A stretch of DNA of 58,666 nucleotides from assembly GCF_000379725.1 (NCBI RefSeq), contig NZ_KB903635.1:172-58837 (forward strand), written 5' to 3'. Both the position numbers and the translations under genes were made by a program. The DNA comes from Cytophaga aurantiaca DSM 3654. GTDB lineage: Bacteria; Bacteroidota; Bacteroidia; Cytophagales; Cytophagaceae. Of this stretch, positions 36,702 to 45,207 are shown piece by piece (the first letter of the stretch is position 1; the number at the start of each line of letters is the position of its first letter). The notes below the pieces were generated by a model. The model was given only the letters and a program-made list of their open reading frames with translations, was not told where the DNA came from and made no database searches.

Positions 36702-37010
36702 ATCTACCCTGAAAAATACAATTGTTTTTTGTGGCAAGTCTTCTCGTAATATACAACTGAGGTACTTGTATATTATGAGAAGACCCCATCGGGGTCAAAT
36801 ATCTGTAGCATTGATTAGAATGAAAAGAACACGCACAATACCGAAGGTATTGTATTTTGACAGTATGATACCTTCGCTATCGCGCGTAGAATCTTTTATA
36901 TGTTTTTTCTACAGATATTTGACCCCGATGGGGTCTTTCATGAACAATGCTTTCAATTAAATATAATCTATACTATTGATAGAATAATAATAGTATTTGT
37001 CAGGGTAGAT
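36702..37010. repeat. Nested inverted-repeat element (309 bp)
   Basis: Outer 17-bp arms (atctaccctgaaaaata at 36702-36718, complement at 36994-37010, one mismatch). A hairpin cttctcgtaatatac / gtatattatgagaag (36740-36754, 36768-36782). A perfect 28-bp inverted repeat: 36781-36808 and 36909-36936, each arm itself containing the palindrome gaccccatcggggtc. An inner 20-bp imperfect pair at 36831-36850 and 36868-36887. No transposase is encoded. Looks like a non-autonomous mobile or REP-type element. Confidence 0.8.
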
Positions 37011-37052
37011 ATGTAAATAATAATTGCAATAAGGGAGAACAGAATTTTATGC

Positions 37053-37234
37053 CTACTGTTCATTATGGAGAATGTCATGTAATGCTTCCTCTAATTGCGG
37101 ATGTTTAAATACATATCCCTTAGCTTGCAGTCGTTCCGGCAATACCCATCTGCTTTTTAATATTAATTCCGTTTCCGTACGAATAAGTACTGCACCAATG
37201 TTCAATAACCATTTGGGTGTTGATAGTCGGGGTC
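37053..37234 (-). pseudogene. C-terminal remnant of a TIGR01777/YfcH-type epimerase gene
   Basis: On the minus strand one frame reads TPKWLLNIGAVLIRTETELI, then KSRWVLPERLQAKGYVFKHP, then EEALHDILHNEQ and a stop at 37053. This matches the DUF1731 C-terminal tail of TIGR01777-family NAD-dependent epimerases (SDR39U1-like). An in-frame stop occurs just upstream (near 37238) and no N-terminal ~240 residues exist in the remaining space, so most of the gene is deleted. The break lies at a stretch of repeat DNA. Confidence 0.75.
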
Positions 37235-37267
37235 ATATGTTTATAGAATATCAGATTTAAATAAAAT

Positions 37268-37320
37268 ACGCACAATACTGAAGGTATTCTTTCAAATAAA
37301 ATACCTTCGATATTGTGCGT
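37268..37320. repeat. Hairpin repeat sharing the acgcacaata motif
   Basis: Arms acgcacaatactgaaggtat and ataccttcgatattgtgcgt (two mismatches) around a 13-nt loop. The same arm sequence (acgcacaataccgaaggtat) is the inner pair of the nested element at 36702-37010. It also sits at the 3' side of the biosynthetic operon and may stop its transcription. The rest of 37321-37469 shows nothing clear. Confidence 0.7.
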
Positions 37321-37469
37321 AAAAAAACTATTATGTATGAGCTATAAATATTCGATCCCGCAGGAGTCGTCCTGAGAAACAGTTTTAATTGATCTAATTT
37401 CTATTGTTTGTAAATAGTAAGTTTAGAAAAACGATAATATTTATCAGGCTAGGTTAAAAATGATTTATT

Positions 37470-38453
37470 TTAAAATTTCAATACCATTCCGCCCAACGAA
37501 AATCCCGCTGCAGTACCAATCAGCAGCATGTTTTTATGCTGAAGATCTATGTTTTTATTATTTAATATCCGTTCCAATCCCAATGGGATGGATGCTGAAA
37601 TACAATTACCATATTCTTCCAGCGTATTGATGACTTGCTTTTCCTGCAGTGCATACTGTTCCATGAAATACATGTTTCCGTATTTACTGGATTGATGCGG
37701 AAAGATATAATCCATCTTCTGTAAAGGCATGTGAGACTGTGCTTCCAGACGTTCAATATAATTATTGAGATGTTTTTTGCTCAATTGTATCATCGGCCGA
37801 CCTTCCATTTTAAAAAAGAAATCAGGGTCGCTGGTATCTTTATGCAGTGCTCTGTCTTCAACGCCGCCATATTTAATGCCTGCAAGCTCGGCACCGGAGG
37901 GATAAGTTAAAAACATTCCCGGTAAAGGAGTATACCCATTTCCTTTTTCAATAATGACAGCCACAGCTGCATCGCCAAATAAACCGTAGGTGCCCGGATC
38001 TTTTATATTCAAACAGTCTGAAGGAATTTCTGCCGATACTAATGCAATGCGGTTGTATCGACCTGATTGAATATACAGATGTGCAACATCCAAACCATTG
38101 ACAAAACTCAAACAGGTTGAGTCAATATCAAAACATGGAAATGGATTGCTGTCGTCTGTTATCTGCGCTTTGATCAGACAGGCGTTGTGCGGGATCGGAC
38201 GATCAAACGATGCACCCGTAAAAAGAAGCAGGTCAATGTCCGAAGGTTTCAATCCTGCCGTCTGTAGCGCTTTGTTTAAAGCCTGTGCAGCGGTTTTTGC
38301 AACCGTGTCTGTTTTATGTGCATGGTGCCGGAATTTAACGCCCGTGTTTTTTTCTATATACCCTTCTTTTAAACCGCAGCGTTTATCCAGTTCTGCAGAT
38401 GCGATCCGTTCTCCGGGAAAGTAGGTACTGATTGCTCTAAATGTTATGTTCAT
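37470..38453 (-). CDS. Beta-ketoacyl-ACP synthase III-like enzyme
   Basis: About 327 residues, ATG 38453 (an upstream TTG exists at 38468). Thiolase-fold KAS III that condenses an acyl-CoA or acyl-thioester starter with a malonyl unit. Catalytic triad visible: Cys114 (DSTCLSF), His253 (FPHQSS), Asn283 (YGNCISASIP). The loop after FTGASFDRPIP differs from housekeeping FabH, and the C-terminal glycine-rich LIGTAAGFSLGG is intact. It overlaps the adenylating-enzyme gene by 17 bp and is the last gene of the seven-gene operon. Probably a dedicated secondary-metabolism KAS III. Confidence 0.9.
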   Translation of the reverse strand: MNITFRAISTYFPGERIASAELDKRCGLKEGYIEKNTGVKFRHHAHKTDTVAKTAAQALNKALQTAGLKPSDIDLLLFTGASFDRPIPHNACLIKAQITDDSNPFPCFDIDSTCLSFVNGLDVAHLYIQSGRYNRIALVSAEIPSDCLNIKDPGTYGLFGDAAVAVIIEKGNGYTPLPGMFLTYPSGAELAGIKYGGVEDRALHKDTSDPDFFFKMEGRPMIQLSKKHLNNYIERLEAQSHMPLQKMDYIFPHQSSKYGNMYFMEQYALQEKQVINTLEEYGNCISASIPLGLERILNNKNIDLQHKNMLLIGTAAGFSLGGMVLKF

Positions 38454-39738
38454 CGAATGTGCGTTCAATTTTTCTGATCTTGTTTCCCTTTATAACAGGG
38501 ATTGTGTTGAAATAGCTGAATGAAATGTTTCGTATAGAATACATTTCAAACAAGGATTCTATTGCTTGAGTAAAAAGGACCTTTGCTTCTTCATAAGCAG
38601 CTGATTCTATATAAATATGTAATTGATCCCATGCAGGCTGTACGATCTTGTAGGCTCTGAAATTATCTGTATACTGTGCGATTTTTCTGCAGATCAGATC
38701 CGGATATAATTTTATAAATTGATTCGTTACATGGAATAAAAGTATGTCGTCCGAACGTCCCTCTATCTTTTCAATCGTTGTAAATGCTGATCCACAGGCA
38801 CAAGGTTCCTGCTTTTCGATCAATACATCGTTTAACTTATAACGTACAACCGGCTGTGTGGTTCGGGTGAAATCTGTAATAATGGGGTAGAAGCGATTGT
38901 GTGTTATGTATTCCTTTTCAATATAAACAATGTCTTCATTTAAATGAATGTTCCCATACCTGCAACTTACCCCCAAAAATCCTTCGGTACATTGATAGAT
39001 CTGTTTGATTTGCTGACGGAATATTTTTTCGATATAAATTTTATCTGAATCGTATAACACTTCTGCAAATGAAATGATCTGATGGGGGTGAATGTTTATA
39101 ACAGCATCCTCTTGTCGTTTGGCTAGATCTGCCAGCATAGAAGGTGGGGCTGCAAGAATATCGGGTTGGTATTGCTGTAGTTTAGCAGCTAACTGTTCGA
39201 TGGGTTCAAAGATGTCGAAATATTCAAAAATAAAAAGAGAAGATTGTACGGAACTATACAGATTGCTGCTTGCGCGTAAAAAAAAAGCGATCTTTTGTTT
39301 TTTGAATAATTTAGGTTCTATAACACGACTCATTACCATCGCAACCCATTGTGCACGCTCATCTTCAGAGACAAGGAAAATGCCACGCTTACCGCTGGTA
39401 CCTGTCGATAAACCAATCGTTACGTTGTTGATCTGCGGAGTAAAATTGCGGGATTGTTCTGCTTCTAATGCTATTTGCAATGCCTGTTCCTTATCAATGC
39501 CTAATGTATTGATCGTATTAAAATGTTCCATGAATTGTGATTTCTCAATCACAGAAATATGAGCTAGATCTTGCAACGTGTTGCTGTTGTAGGGACGATA
39601 GTACGGCGATTTTGTAAGTGTTTGTAAAGCAAAACGCTTAAATGATTTTTCCTGAAAAGACATCAAGGATTCCTTATCTGTGAATTTTCTTCTCAGTTTA
39701 AAAGTAATCCAATAGAAAATGATCTTTATCTTAAACAT
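38437..39738 (-). CDS. PaaK / CoF-synthetase-like adenylate-forming enzyme
   Basis: 433 residues. ANL-superfamily enzyme of the phenylacetate-CoA ligase / coenzyme F390 synthetase kind. Visible: P-loop-like STGTSGKRGIF (~115), YQCTEGFLG (~250), VVRYKLNDVL and a Cys pair CACGS (~320) typical of this subgroup, then the IEGRSDDIL hinge. It should activate a carboxylate as acyl-AMP. No thiolation domain is attached. Overlaps the MBL gene by 8 bp and the KAS III gene by 17 bp. Confidence 0.85.
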   Translation of the reverse strand: MFKIKIIFYWITFKLRRKFTDKESLMSFQEKSFKRFALQTLTKSPYYRPYNSNTLQDLAHISVIEKSQFMEHFNTINTLGIDKEQALQIALEAEQSRNFTPQINNVTIGLSTGTSGKRGIFLVSEDERAQWVAMVMSRVIEPKLFKKQKIAFFLRASSNLYSSVQSSLFIFEYFDIFEPIEQLAAKLQQYQPDILAAPPSMLADLAKRQEDAVINIHPHQIISFAEVLYDSDKIYIEKIFRQQIKQIYQCTEGFLGVSCRYGNIHLNEDIVYIEKEYITHNRFYPIITDFTRTTQPVVRYKLNDVLIEKQEPCACGSAFTTIEKIEGRSDDILLFHVTNQFIKLYPDLICRKIAQYTDNFRAYKIVQPAWDQLHIYIESAAYEEAKVLFTQAIESLFEMYSIRNISFSYFNTIPVIKGNKIRKIERTFDEHNI

Positions 39739-40573
39739 TATTTTCTATGAGTTGTAATGTCTCCGGACAATGTGTAAACAGAACTGTATAGTCCGGATGA
39801 TTTGCCTCATACTTTTTTAGTGCTGTAAATGTATTTTTATATGCTTTCCATGAATCAAAGAATAGCTTCACAATTTTCATGGGTAAAATCCCTTTGTTGA
39901 AAGCCTCTTTACTCCATGCTGCATCCGTAGCATAAACAATCTTTTTGTCGGATAGGTTTACTTTAATTCCCTGCATACCTTTAGCGTGTCCTGGTAATTC
40001 TATCAATTCAAATACATCCTGGTCGAAAAATCTATGAAATAGCAATCCGGAATTTACATCTACATAAGAAGTTGAAATATTCTGCAACACAATAACTCTC
40101 GATTCAAAATCAGGAGGAATTAATTTTTTTATGATTCCTTTTTTTAAGGCAGAAAATCCGGATACGGATCGATATTCATCTAAGGAAGATTGATTGCAGA
40201 TAAATTGAGCGTTCGGAAAATCTCTTAATGCGCAAACGTGATCGGCATGAAAATGTGATACAATAATGTAATGGATATCTTCGGGTTTGATTCCTTTTTC
40301 TTCTAACAGATATTTAGCAGTTTGTTCTTTTGGTATGTGCGCTGGCGTGGCCCAACGATACAGTATTTCGGGAAAGGATTGTGTTTCTTTCTGAAACAGT
40401 TCATTATAACCGCAATCAAAGAGTACAAGTCCCAACGAAGGATGTTTCAGCAAAGCCCATACAGCATAAAACCTGCTTGACTTCAATGCAGATGTGGGAT
40501 CAATGATCTTTGCGTTTGCAGTACAGTATCCCGAAGCAAAAAGCTGAAATGTTATTTCTGTTTCCTGTACCAT
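39731..40573 (-). CDS. Metallo-beta-lactamase-fold hydrolase
   Basis: 280 residues. Metal motif HFHADH (~110), GHAKGMQG (third His), YATDAAW (bridging Asp) and FTHCPE (last His) define a two-metal MBL hydrolase. Closest in build to N-acyl homoserine lactonase/glyoxalase-II-like enzymes, so thioester or lactone hydrolysis is likely. In the operon it may release or edit a thioester intermediate. Overlaps the epimerase gene by 22 bp. Confidence 0.87.
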   Translation of the reverse strand: MVQETEITFQLFASGYCTANAKIIDPTSALKSSRFYAVWALLKHPSLGLVLFDCGYNELFQKETQSFPEILYRWATPAHIPKEQTAKYLLEEKGIKPEDIHYIIVSHFHADHVCALRDFPNAQFICNQSSLDEYRSVSGFSALKKGIIKKLIPPDFESRVIVLQNISTSYVDVNSGLLFHRFFDQDVFELIELPGHAKGMQGIKVNLSDKKIVYATDAAWSKEAFNKGILPMKIVKLFFDSWKAYKNTFTALKKYEANHPDYTVLFTHCPETLQLIENNV

Positions 40574-41556
40574 GTTATAAATTCGTTTATTGCCTCTTCG
40601 GTTGTTTGAACAGGTTTATAGTTTAAAGCAGTTCTTGCTTTATGGATATCCATCGTAATACTTTTGGCCAATACACCAATACCATATTTTGTGATGCTTG
40701 GTTCTTTTTTTGCATTGAATAACTTCGCCGTACCTTCAATGATAGATGCTATTGTTAAAACAAGTCCTGCAGATATTTTTTTAGTAATCGGTTTGTGTCC
40801 TAATTCCTTTAAAATATGATTGATGGTTGGCCATAATAAAACAGGATTTCCATCCGAGATATTATATGCTTGTCCCATCGCTGAATCGTCTGCGCGTATG
40901 CAACAGTGTACCGCTTCAATGACATTGCTTACCGCAGTTAAATCTCCCAGTGTTTTTCCATCACCAATAATTTTTAATCTTCCTTCTGTATACGCACGAA
41001 TGATGCGTGGAAAGATCACGGTATCTTCTGCACCGATAATTGCCCGAGGTCTTAAGGCAACTGTTTTGATCTGTTCAGAATTTTTTTCAAGCACAAACTG
41101 TTCTGCCATTAGTTTTGTTGAAGCATAGGCATTGACAGATTTTTCCGGAGGTACATCGTTTTCGGAAATGTTGTATTTGTCTGTAAAATCAAAATAAATA
41201 CTTGGTGTTGAAATGAAAATGAATTTACGTACACCATTTTGTATTGCCGCTGCCAATAGATTTTTTGTTGTGATCACATTGGCATCATAAAAATCATAAT
41301 AGCTTCCCCAAACAGAAGACAAGGCTGCACAGTGCACAATAATATCCGCTTCTTTTGTTAGCTGCAAACAAAAATCACTATTCAACAGATCTCCTGATAT
41401 AAATGTACAGCCAGCACTTTCAAGCTCCGTTTTTCTTTCTGTTCTGCGCGATGTTGCAATGACATCATACATACCTGATGCAGCAAGCTGTTTCACAAGT
41501 CTGCCGCCTAAAAAACCTGCAGCTCCGGTAATTATAATTTTTGTTTTTCTATTCAC
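40552..41556 (-). CDS. NAD(P)-dependent epimerase/dehydratase (3-beta-HSD-like)
   Basis: About 334 residues. Extended SDR: N-terminal GAAGFLGGRLV (GxxGxxG), STPSIYF, and the YASTK catalytic Tyr-Lys. The family resembles 3-beta-hydroxysteroid dehydrogenase and OleD-like reductases acting on beta-keto or beta-hydroxy compounds. Start probably GTG at 41556, whose G is also the last base of the Rieske stop codon (TAGTG); a TTG at 41562 is the alternative. Confidence 0.88.
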   Translation of the reverse strand: MNRKTKIIITGAAGFLGGRLVKQLAASGMYDVIATSRRTERKTELESAGCTFISGDLLNSDFCLQLTKEADIIVHCAALSSVWGSYYDFYDANVITTKNLLAAAIQNGVRKFIFISTPSIYFDFTDKYNISENDVPPEKSVNAYASTKLMAEQFVLEKNSEQIKTVALRPRAIIGAEDTVIFPRIIRAYTEGRLKIIGDGKTLGDLTAVSNVIEAVHCCIRADDSAMGQAYNISDGNPVLLWPTINHILKELGHKPITKKISAGLVLTIASIIEGTAKLFNAKKEPSITKYGIGVLAKSITMDIHKARTALNYKPVQTTEEAINEFITWYRKQK

Positions 41557-42527
41557 TACCAATATACTGTAAAGTTGAACGGTTCAACTGCTCTGTTTTC
41601 TTTGTTATACAACCATCGTTGGATTTCAACACCTACCACATCTGTTTCATCGGATACAAAACTAGGTTGTTTGAAATGCTGAAGATTCTTTTCCTGCAAT
41701 TCAAGAATTACTTTATCCTGCTGAATGATTTTTTTAAAAATAGGTTTGGCAATCATCGTTGCAATGGGAGTAAATAAACCCAGATGCAGATAGATTCTTG
41801 CAAGATAAACGGTTTGAGTTTGTTGTGTACTTAAGATTCCTTCTATTCTGGCTACACGTATATTGGCATCGTTCCAATATTCAAGAACAGAAATATTTGG
41901 ATGCATATATGTTGAAACTGCACGGAGATTTCTAAATCGTGCTGGAGTAAGAACCGTTAGCAAACCTTTTGGAGGCTCCGATTGATAGTGAACCGAGAAG
42001 CCGGTTTCAGAAGGTATAAGTGTAGCCTCTATTTTTTGTCGTGTTATTTTTTTTGAACGAACCAGGCCATCATGTACAAAATGTGTATGACTGCCTTCCA
42101 GAAAATTCTCAAGTGTATTTAATATACTTGCATGTATTTTTCCGTTTAATGTAAACGCAGGAAGTTCTTCAGACAACTCAGGTATCAGTGCAGTTGAATC
42201 TTTACTGATCCATATGATGCCATATTTTACAGCTACCTGTATTCTTTTTAGTTCACAATCAACAGCTGCATTTTTAACAGGCACATGTTTGTTCTTTCCA
42301 TTTGCATTGAATTCCCAACCGTGGTATCTGCAGGTAAGTACGCCGTCCTTTACAAACCCTTTGGAAAGCGGTGCACCTCTGTGCGGACAAAAATCCTCGT
42401 ATGCATGTATCGCATCTTTCGATTTTACAAGTACTACAGGTGTATCTATCAGCCATACCTTCACCGGACTGTCGGCAGTCAGCTGCTTTTCAAATAGTAC
42501 CGGAATAAAATACGGATTAGAGTTCAT
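41556..42527 (-). CDS. Rieske non-heme iron oxygenase
   Basis: 323 residues. Rieske [2Fe-2S] domain ~5-110 with CPHRGAPLSKG and CRYHGWEF. Mononuclear iron site in NFLEGSHTHFVH (N-x2-E-x2-H-x4-H, the usual acid/histidine layout). Resembles the single-component oxygenases acting on sterol-like, chlorophyll-like or aromatic substrates. No ferredoxin or reductase gene is in the operon, so electrons must come from elsewhere. Starts ATG, overlaps neighbours by 11 bp and 1 bp. Confidence 0.88.
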   Translation of the reverse strand: MNSNPYFIPVLFEKQLTADSPVKVWLIDTPVVLVKSKDAIHAYEDFCPHRGAPLSKGFVKDGVLTCRYHGWEFNANGKNKHVPVKNAAVDCELKRIQVAVKYGIIWISKDSTALIPELSEELPAFTLNGKIHASILNTLENFLEGSHTHFVHDGLVRSKKITRQKIEATLIPSETGFSVHYQSEPPKGLLTVLTPARFRNLRAVSTYMHPNISVLEYWNDANIRVARIEGILSTQQTQTVYLARIYLHLGLFTPIATMIAKPIFKKIIQQDKVILELQEKNLQHFKQPSFVSDETDVVGVEIQRWLYNKENRAVEPFNFTVYW

Positions 42528-43635
42528 ACTTTTTTAATAAAGGCACACCAATAGAATTACTTGCAAATTTCAATAAGACAAATACACTTCTTCTGAACAG
42601 AGATAAGTGTTTTACATACACAGCGGAATATTCTATAGCAGGAATTCCGCCTCTTAAACGTTTAAATAAAGGAGCACCCGAACTTAAATTTAATGTTTTG
42701 TTTGCGTTTAATCTATACATATAAATTAATTGTATCGCATGAATGTATAAGGCATCTTCTTTAGGAGCACTCGTATCATAACCAACAAGGGGAGAGGTGA
42801 TGGTGTCTCCCTGAGTGAAGAGTCCGCAAAAACTCCGTAATCTTCCTGTATGATCTTTATATCCTTGAAAATGAATCAGACCCAGTGTATAACTTTCAGT
42901 AAAGTATGTTAAGGTAAATTGGGGATTATGTTTCGAATATTTTTTAAGATATAATAAATTATATAGATGCAATGCTTCTTCCAGGTAGCCCCACATCTCT
43001 TCGTGTGATACATAGATCAGTCCTTTTTTTCGAATGATCCGCTGATCCTGATAATTGTTGTTGCGTTTCATAAAATCAGTGAACGGTTCGTTGTATATAT
43101 ATACCTGCCTGCTCGCTATCAATTTCATATTTGCATTCACACACGCTTTCAGTAGTTCTTTGTGTTGAATATCATTGATAGAGCGGAAGATGATTGCGTG
43201 TCCGGGAAGCTCTTTAACTAAAAATGCAAGTACTTCTCTGATGTGTGATCCCTTCCATTCAGGATATGGATTGGTAGAAAGCATAAAGTTGTTTACATGT
43301 ACAACCTTGTTGATCTGTGTACTTTTTAAATAAATGCCAAAAGTTGAAATGAATAATTTAAGAATAAATCGAAGGATTTTATTCTGTATCTTTTGTTCAG
43401 CTTCTTCTTTTGCATACGTAACATAGGCTGTATAAGGAGAGCATACATAAGAATTGTCCCATTCGGCGTTGTTGATGGTTACAGGGAATACAAGAGAATG
43501 TTGAATCTGTATAAACCGTATTTCTGTATCAACGTTTTGGATGAGCGCACGACTTGTATGATTGCTAAAAAGTGCGGCAACACGTTTTAACAATGGATCT
43601 TTGATGGCTTCAGCTTTGATCCATTCAATTTTCAT
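42517..43635 (-). CDS. Acyltransferase-like protein, probable GNAT fold
   Basis: 372 residues. No exact match recognised. The central LLYLKKYSKHNPQFT, RLRSFCGLFTQGDTITSPLVGYD and the C-terminal NLSSGAPLFKRLRGG resemble GNAT/FemAB-like N-acyltransferases that join an amine to an activated acyl group. Few hydrophobic segments besides LKLFISTFGIYL. Fits an operon that builds an acyl-amine or acyl-amino acid. Confidence in the fold is moderate. Confidence 0.6.
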   Translation of the reverse strand: MKIEWIKAEAIKDPLLKRVAALFSNHTSRALIQNVDTEIRFIQIQHSLVFPVTINNAEWDNSYVCSPYTAYVTYAKEEAEQKIQNKILRFILKLFISTFGIYLKSTQINKVVHVNNFMLSTNPYPEWKGSHIREVLAFLVKELPGHAIIFRSINDIQHKELLKACVNANMKLIASRQVYIYNEPFTDFMKRNNNYQDQRIIRKKGLIYVSHEEMWGYLEEALHLYNLLYLKKYSKHNPQFTLTYFTESYTLGLIHFQGYKDHTGRLRSFCGLFTQGDTITSPLVGYDTSAPKEDALYIHAIQLIYMYRLNANKTLNLSSGAPLFKRLRGGIPAIEYSAVYVKHLSLFRRSVFVLLKFASNSIGVPLLKKYEL

Positions 43636-44713
43636 GACCGTCCCATTCTATGTCGCCTGTTGTTGCGCCCAGCCAGGTTTTATTATACTTGAATTTGATG
43701 TACGTTATCTCCAATAAACTTAAGGGTTGTAGTAGTCCCGGAAGTATGTCATTGTATTGTATAATTACATCGCTGGATCTGTGGAATTTTTTTGTGAACA
43801 GACTAAGTGGTTGGGTTAAAAGAATCGCTGCTTTAATTGAAAACGTTTTTGCTGACGTTAAGATAAAAGAGTCGTTTGTTAAAAAAGCAGGTGCCAATTT
43901 CTGATGCAACAGATGCGCTCCGGATGTGCCGCGGGGATTGCATTCCAGTACAAAAGCACCGTTCTCATTTACAATAAAATCGAAACACAATTGTCCTGTA
44001 TAGTTGATCGCCGTTCCAAATGTTTGTATCTGTTCAAATAGATGCTCGTCGAAATAAGGTTCGAAGTAAATACTCGATCCTTTACCGATACGCATAAGCG
44101 GATGATAAGCAGCAAATGCTTTTAATACTCCATCGTTCCAGACGGTGTACACACAGATTTCTTTTCCATGAATGCGTTCTTGGGCGATCCACTTATCCGG
44201 CTGCGGAATCGTTCTTTTACAATATTCCTGATTCTTATTAATAATAACCGATGTTGCGAACCTCGAATAAATGGGTTTAAAAACATAGTCTTTGCTATTT
44301 GCCCAATCTGAAAATGTATCAACCGATATTGTTTTCGGAACACTAAAGTATGTGCTTGCCAGTTTTATAAAATCGTGTTTGTTATGCAGCTGATTCATTA
44401 AATTGAAATTTGCCGTCCATACGGTACAGGCAAATTCATTTTTATACATGCTTATGTAAAAAGCTTCTTCACAGGTTGGGATCAAATGCGTAACCTGTTC
44501 CTTCGAAATGATCTGTTTAAGTTCCAGTATGTATTTTGTAAGCTTTGTATTCGGAGCAGACAATCTATAGTACTTCTCAACGGAATTGCTCCAACGGGCC
44601 AGGGTCCATTTTAAAGAGTCTGCCATGATCACCCTGCATCCAAAAGCTGAAAAGGATCTTGCCATTTCAAGAGCAATAGGTGCTCGCGCTCCTAATATGA
44701 GAATTGTTTGCAT
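43625..44713 (-). CDS. ATP-grasp carboxylate-amine ligase-like enzyme
   Basis: 362 residues. Rossmann-like N-terminus (LILGARAPIALEMARSF), carbamoyl-phosphate-synthase-like IPTCEEAFYI, ATP Lys in KPIYSRF, and the metal-binding ECNPRGTSG near residue 270. ATP-grasp enzymes join a carboxylate to an amine through an acyl phosphate. First gene of the seven-gene unit; overlaps the GNAT-like gene by 11 bp. No clear -33/-7 promoter upstream. Confidence 0.85.
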   Translation of the reverse strand: MQTILILGARAPIALEMARSFSAFGCRVIMADSLKWTLARWSNSVEKYYRLSAPNTKLTKYILELKQIISKEQVTHLIPTCEEAFYISMYKNEFACTVWTANFNLMNQLHNKHDFIKLASTYFSVPKTISVDTFSDWANSKDYVFKPIYSRFATSVIINKNQEYCKRTIPQPDKWIAQERIHGKEICVYTVWNDGVLKAFAAYHPLMRIGKGSSIYFEPYFDEHLFEQIQTFGTAINYTGQLCFDFIVNENGAFVLECNPRGTSGAHLLHQKLAPAFLTNDSFILTSAKTFSIKAAILLTQPLSLFTKKFHRSSDVIIQYNDILPGLLQPLSLLEITYIKFKYNKTWLGATTGDIEWDGHEN

Positions 44714-45207
44714 AGAGTCGGTTAAACAGGTGCAATATAGTAGTTTTAATGGTAGGATGCAGAGAGGATGACTTTTATAGAAATTGGTTCCACATTAAGT
44801 CTTTTAATAGATTTTTATCGCAAGGTTCACAAAGATAAAAACGCAAAGATTGCAAAGAAATATGTGAATGCTGTTGTTGGTATTCCCGTCAGTTCTGCAG
44901 ATTGAATATTGCACAGAAAACAACACGGGCTACCAACAACCTGTTGCTCTTATTAGTTAGTAGTACATGGTTTTTGGTGCTCTGCGCAAATGTGTTTCCT
45001 CTAACATCACATCTGTTCAGGGAGAAACATCAACAACAGCCCAAAGTTTCTAATTAAATTTTAATTGCGCCCCTAACGAAATCTTTGCGCTCTTTGCGGT
45101 TAAATTATATAAAACTTATTTATTCAAATACAGATACTACACAACTCAAATCCTCCGTTACCTCTTAGACAATTTTTTAACTATTTACCCCATAAACTAC
45201 AACTAAC
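44714..45207. other. 493-bp divergent intergenic region with inverted repeats
   Basis: No gene on either strand. Outer arms: cgcaaggttcacaaagat and acgcaaagattgcaaag near 44819-44857 against aatctttgcgctctttgcgg near 45080-45100, in inverse orientation. An inner pair gttgttggtattcccgt (44873-44889) against acgggctaccaacaac (44925-44940). Together they look like a ~285-bp non-autonomous interspersed element between the biosynthetic operon and the DUF4349 gene. Confidence 0.55.

Noticed and set aside
36766-36960. Possible 64-residue gene in the nested inverted repeat
   Set aside because: It runs across palindromes and has no recognisable protein pattern; repeat DNA happens to lack stops.
37072-37260. 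Plus-strand 62-residue frame
   Set aside because: It is the complement of the epimerase remnant, whose minus-strand frame has clear family similarity.
37470-44713. Flexirubin or aryl-polyene cluster
   Set aside because: No ACPs, dehydratases, acyltransferase-ketosynthase sets, ammonia lyase or dialkylresorcinol enzymes are present; only one KAS III.
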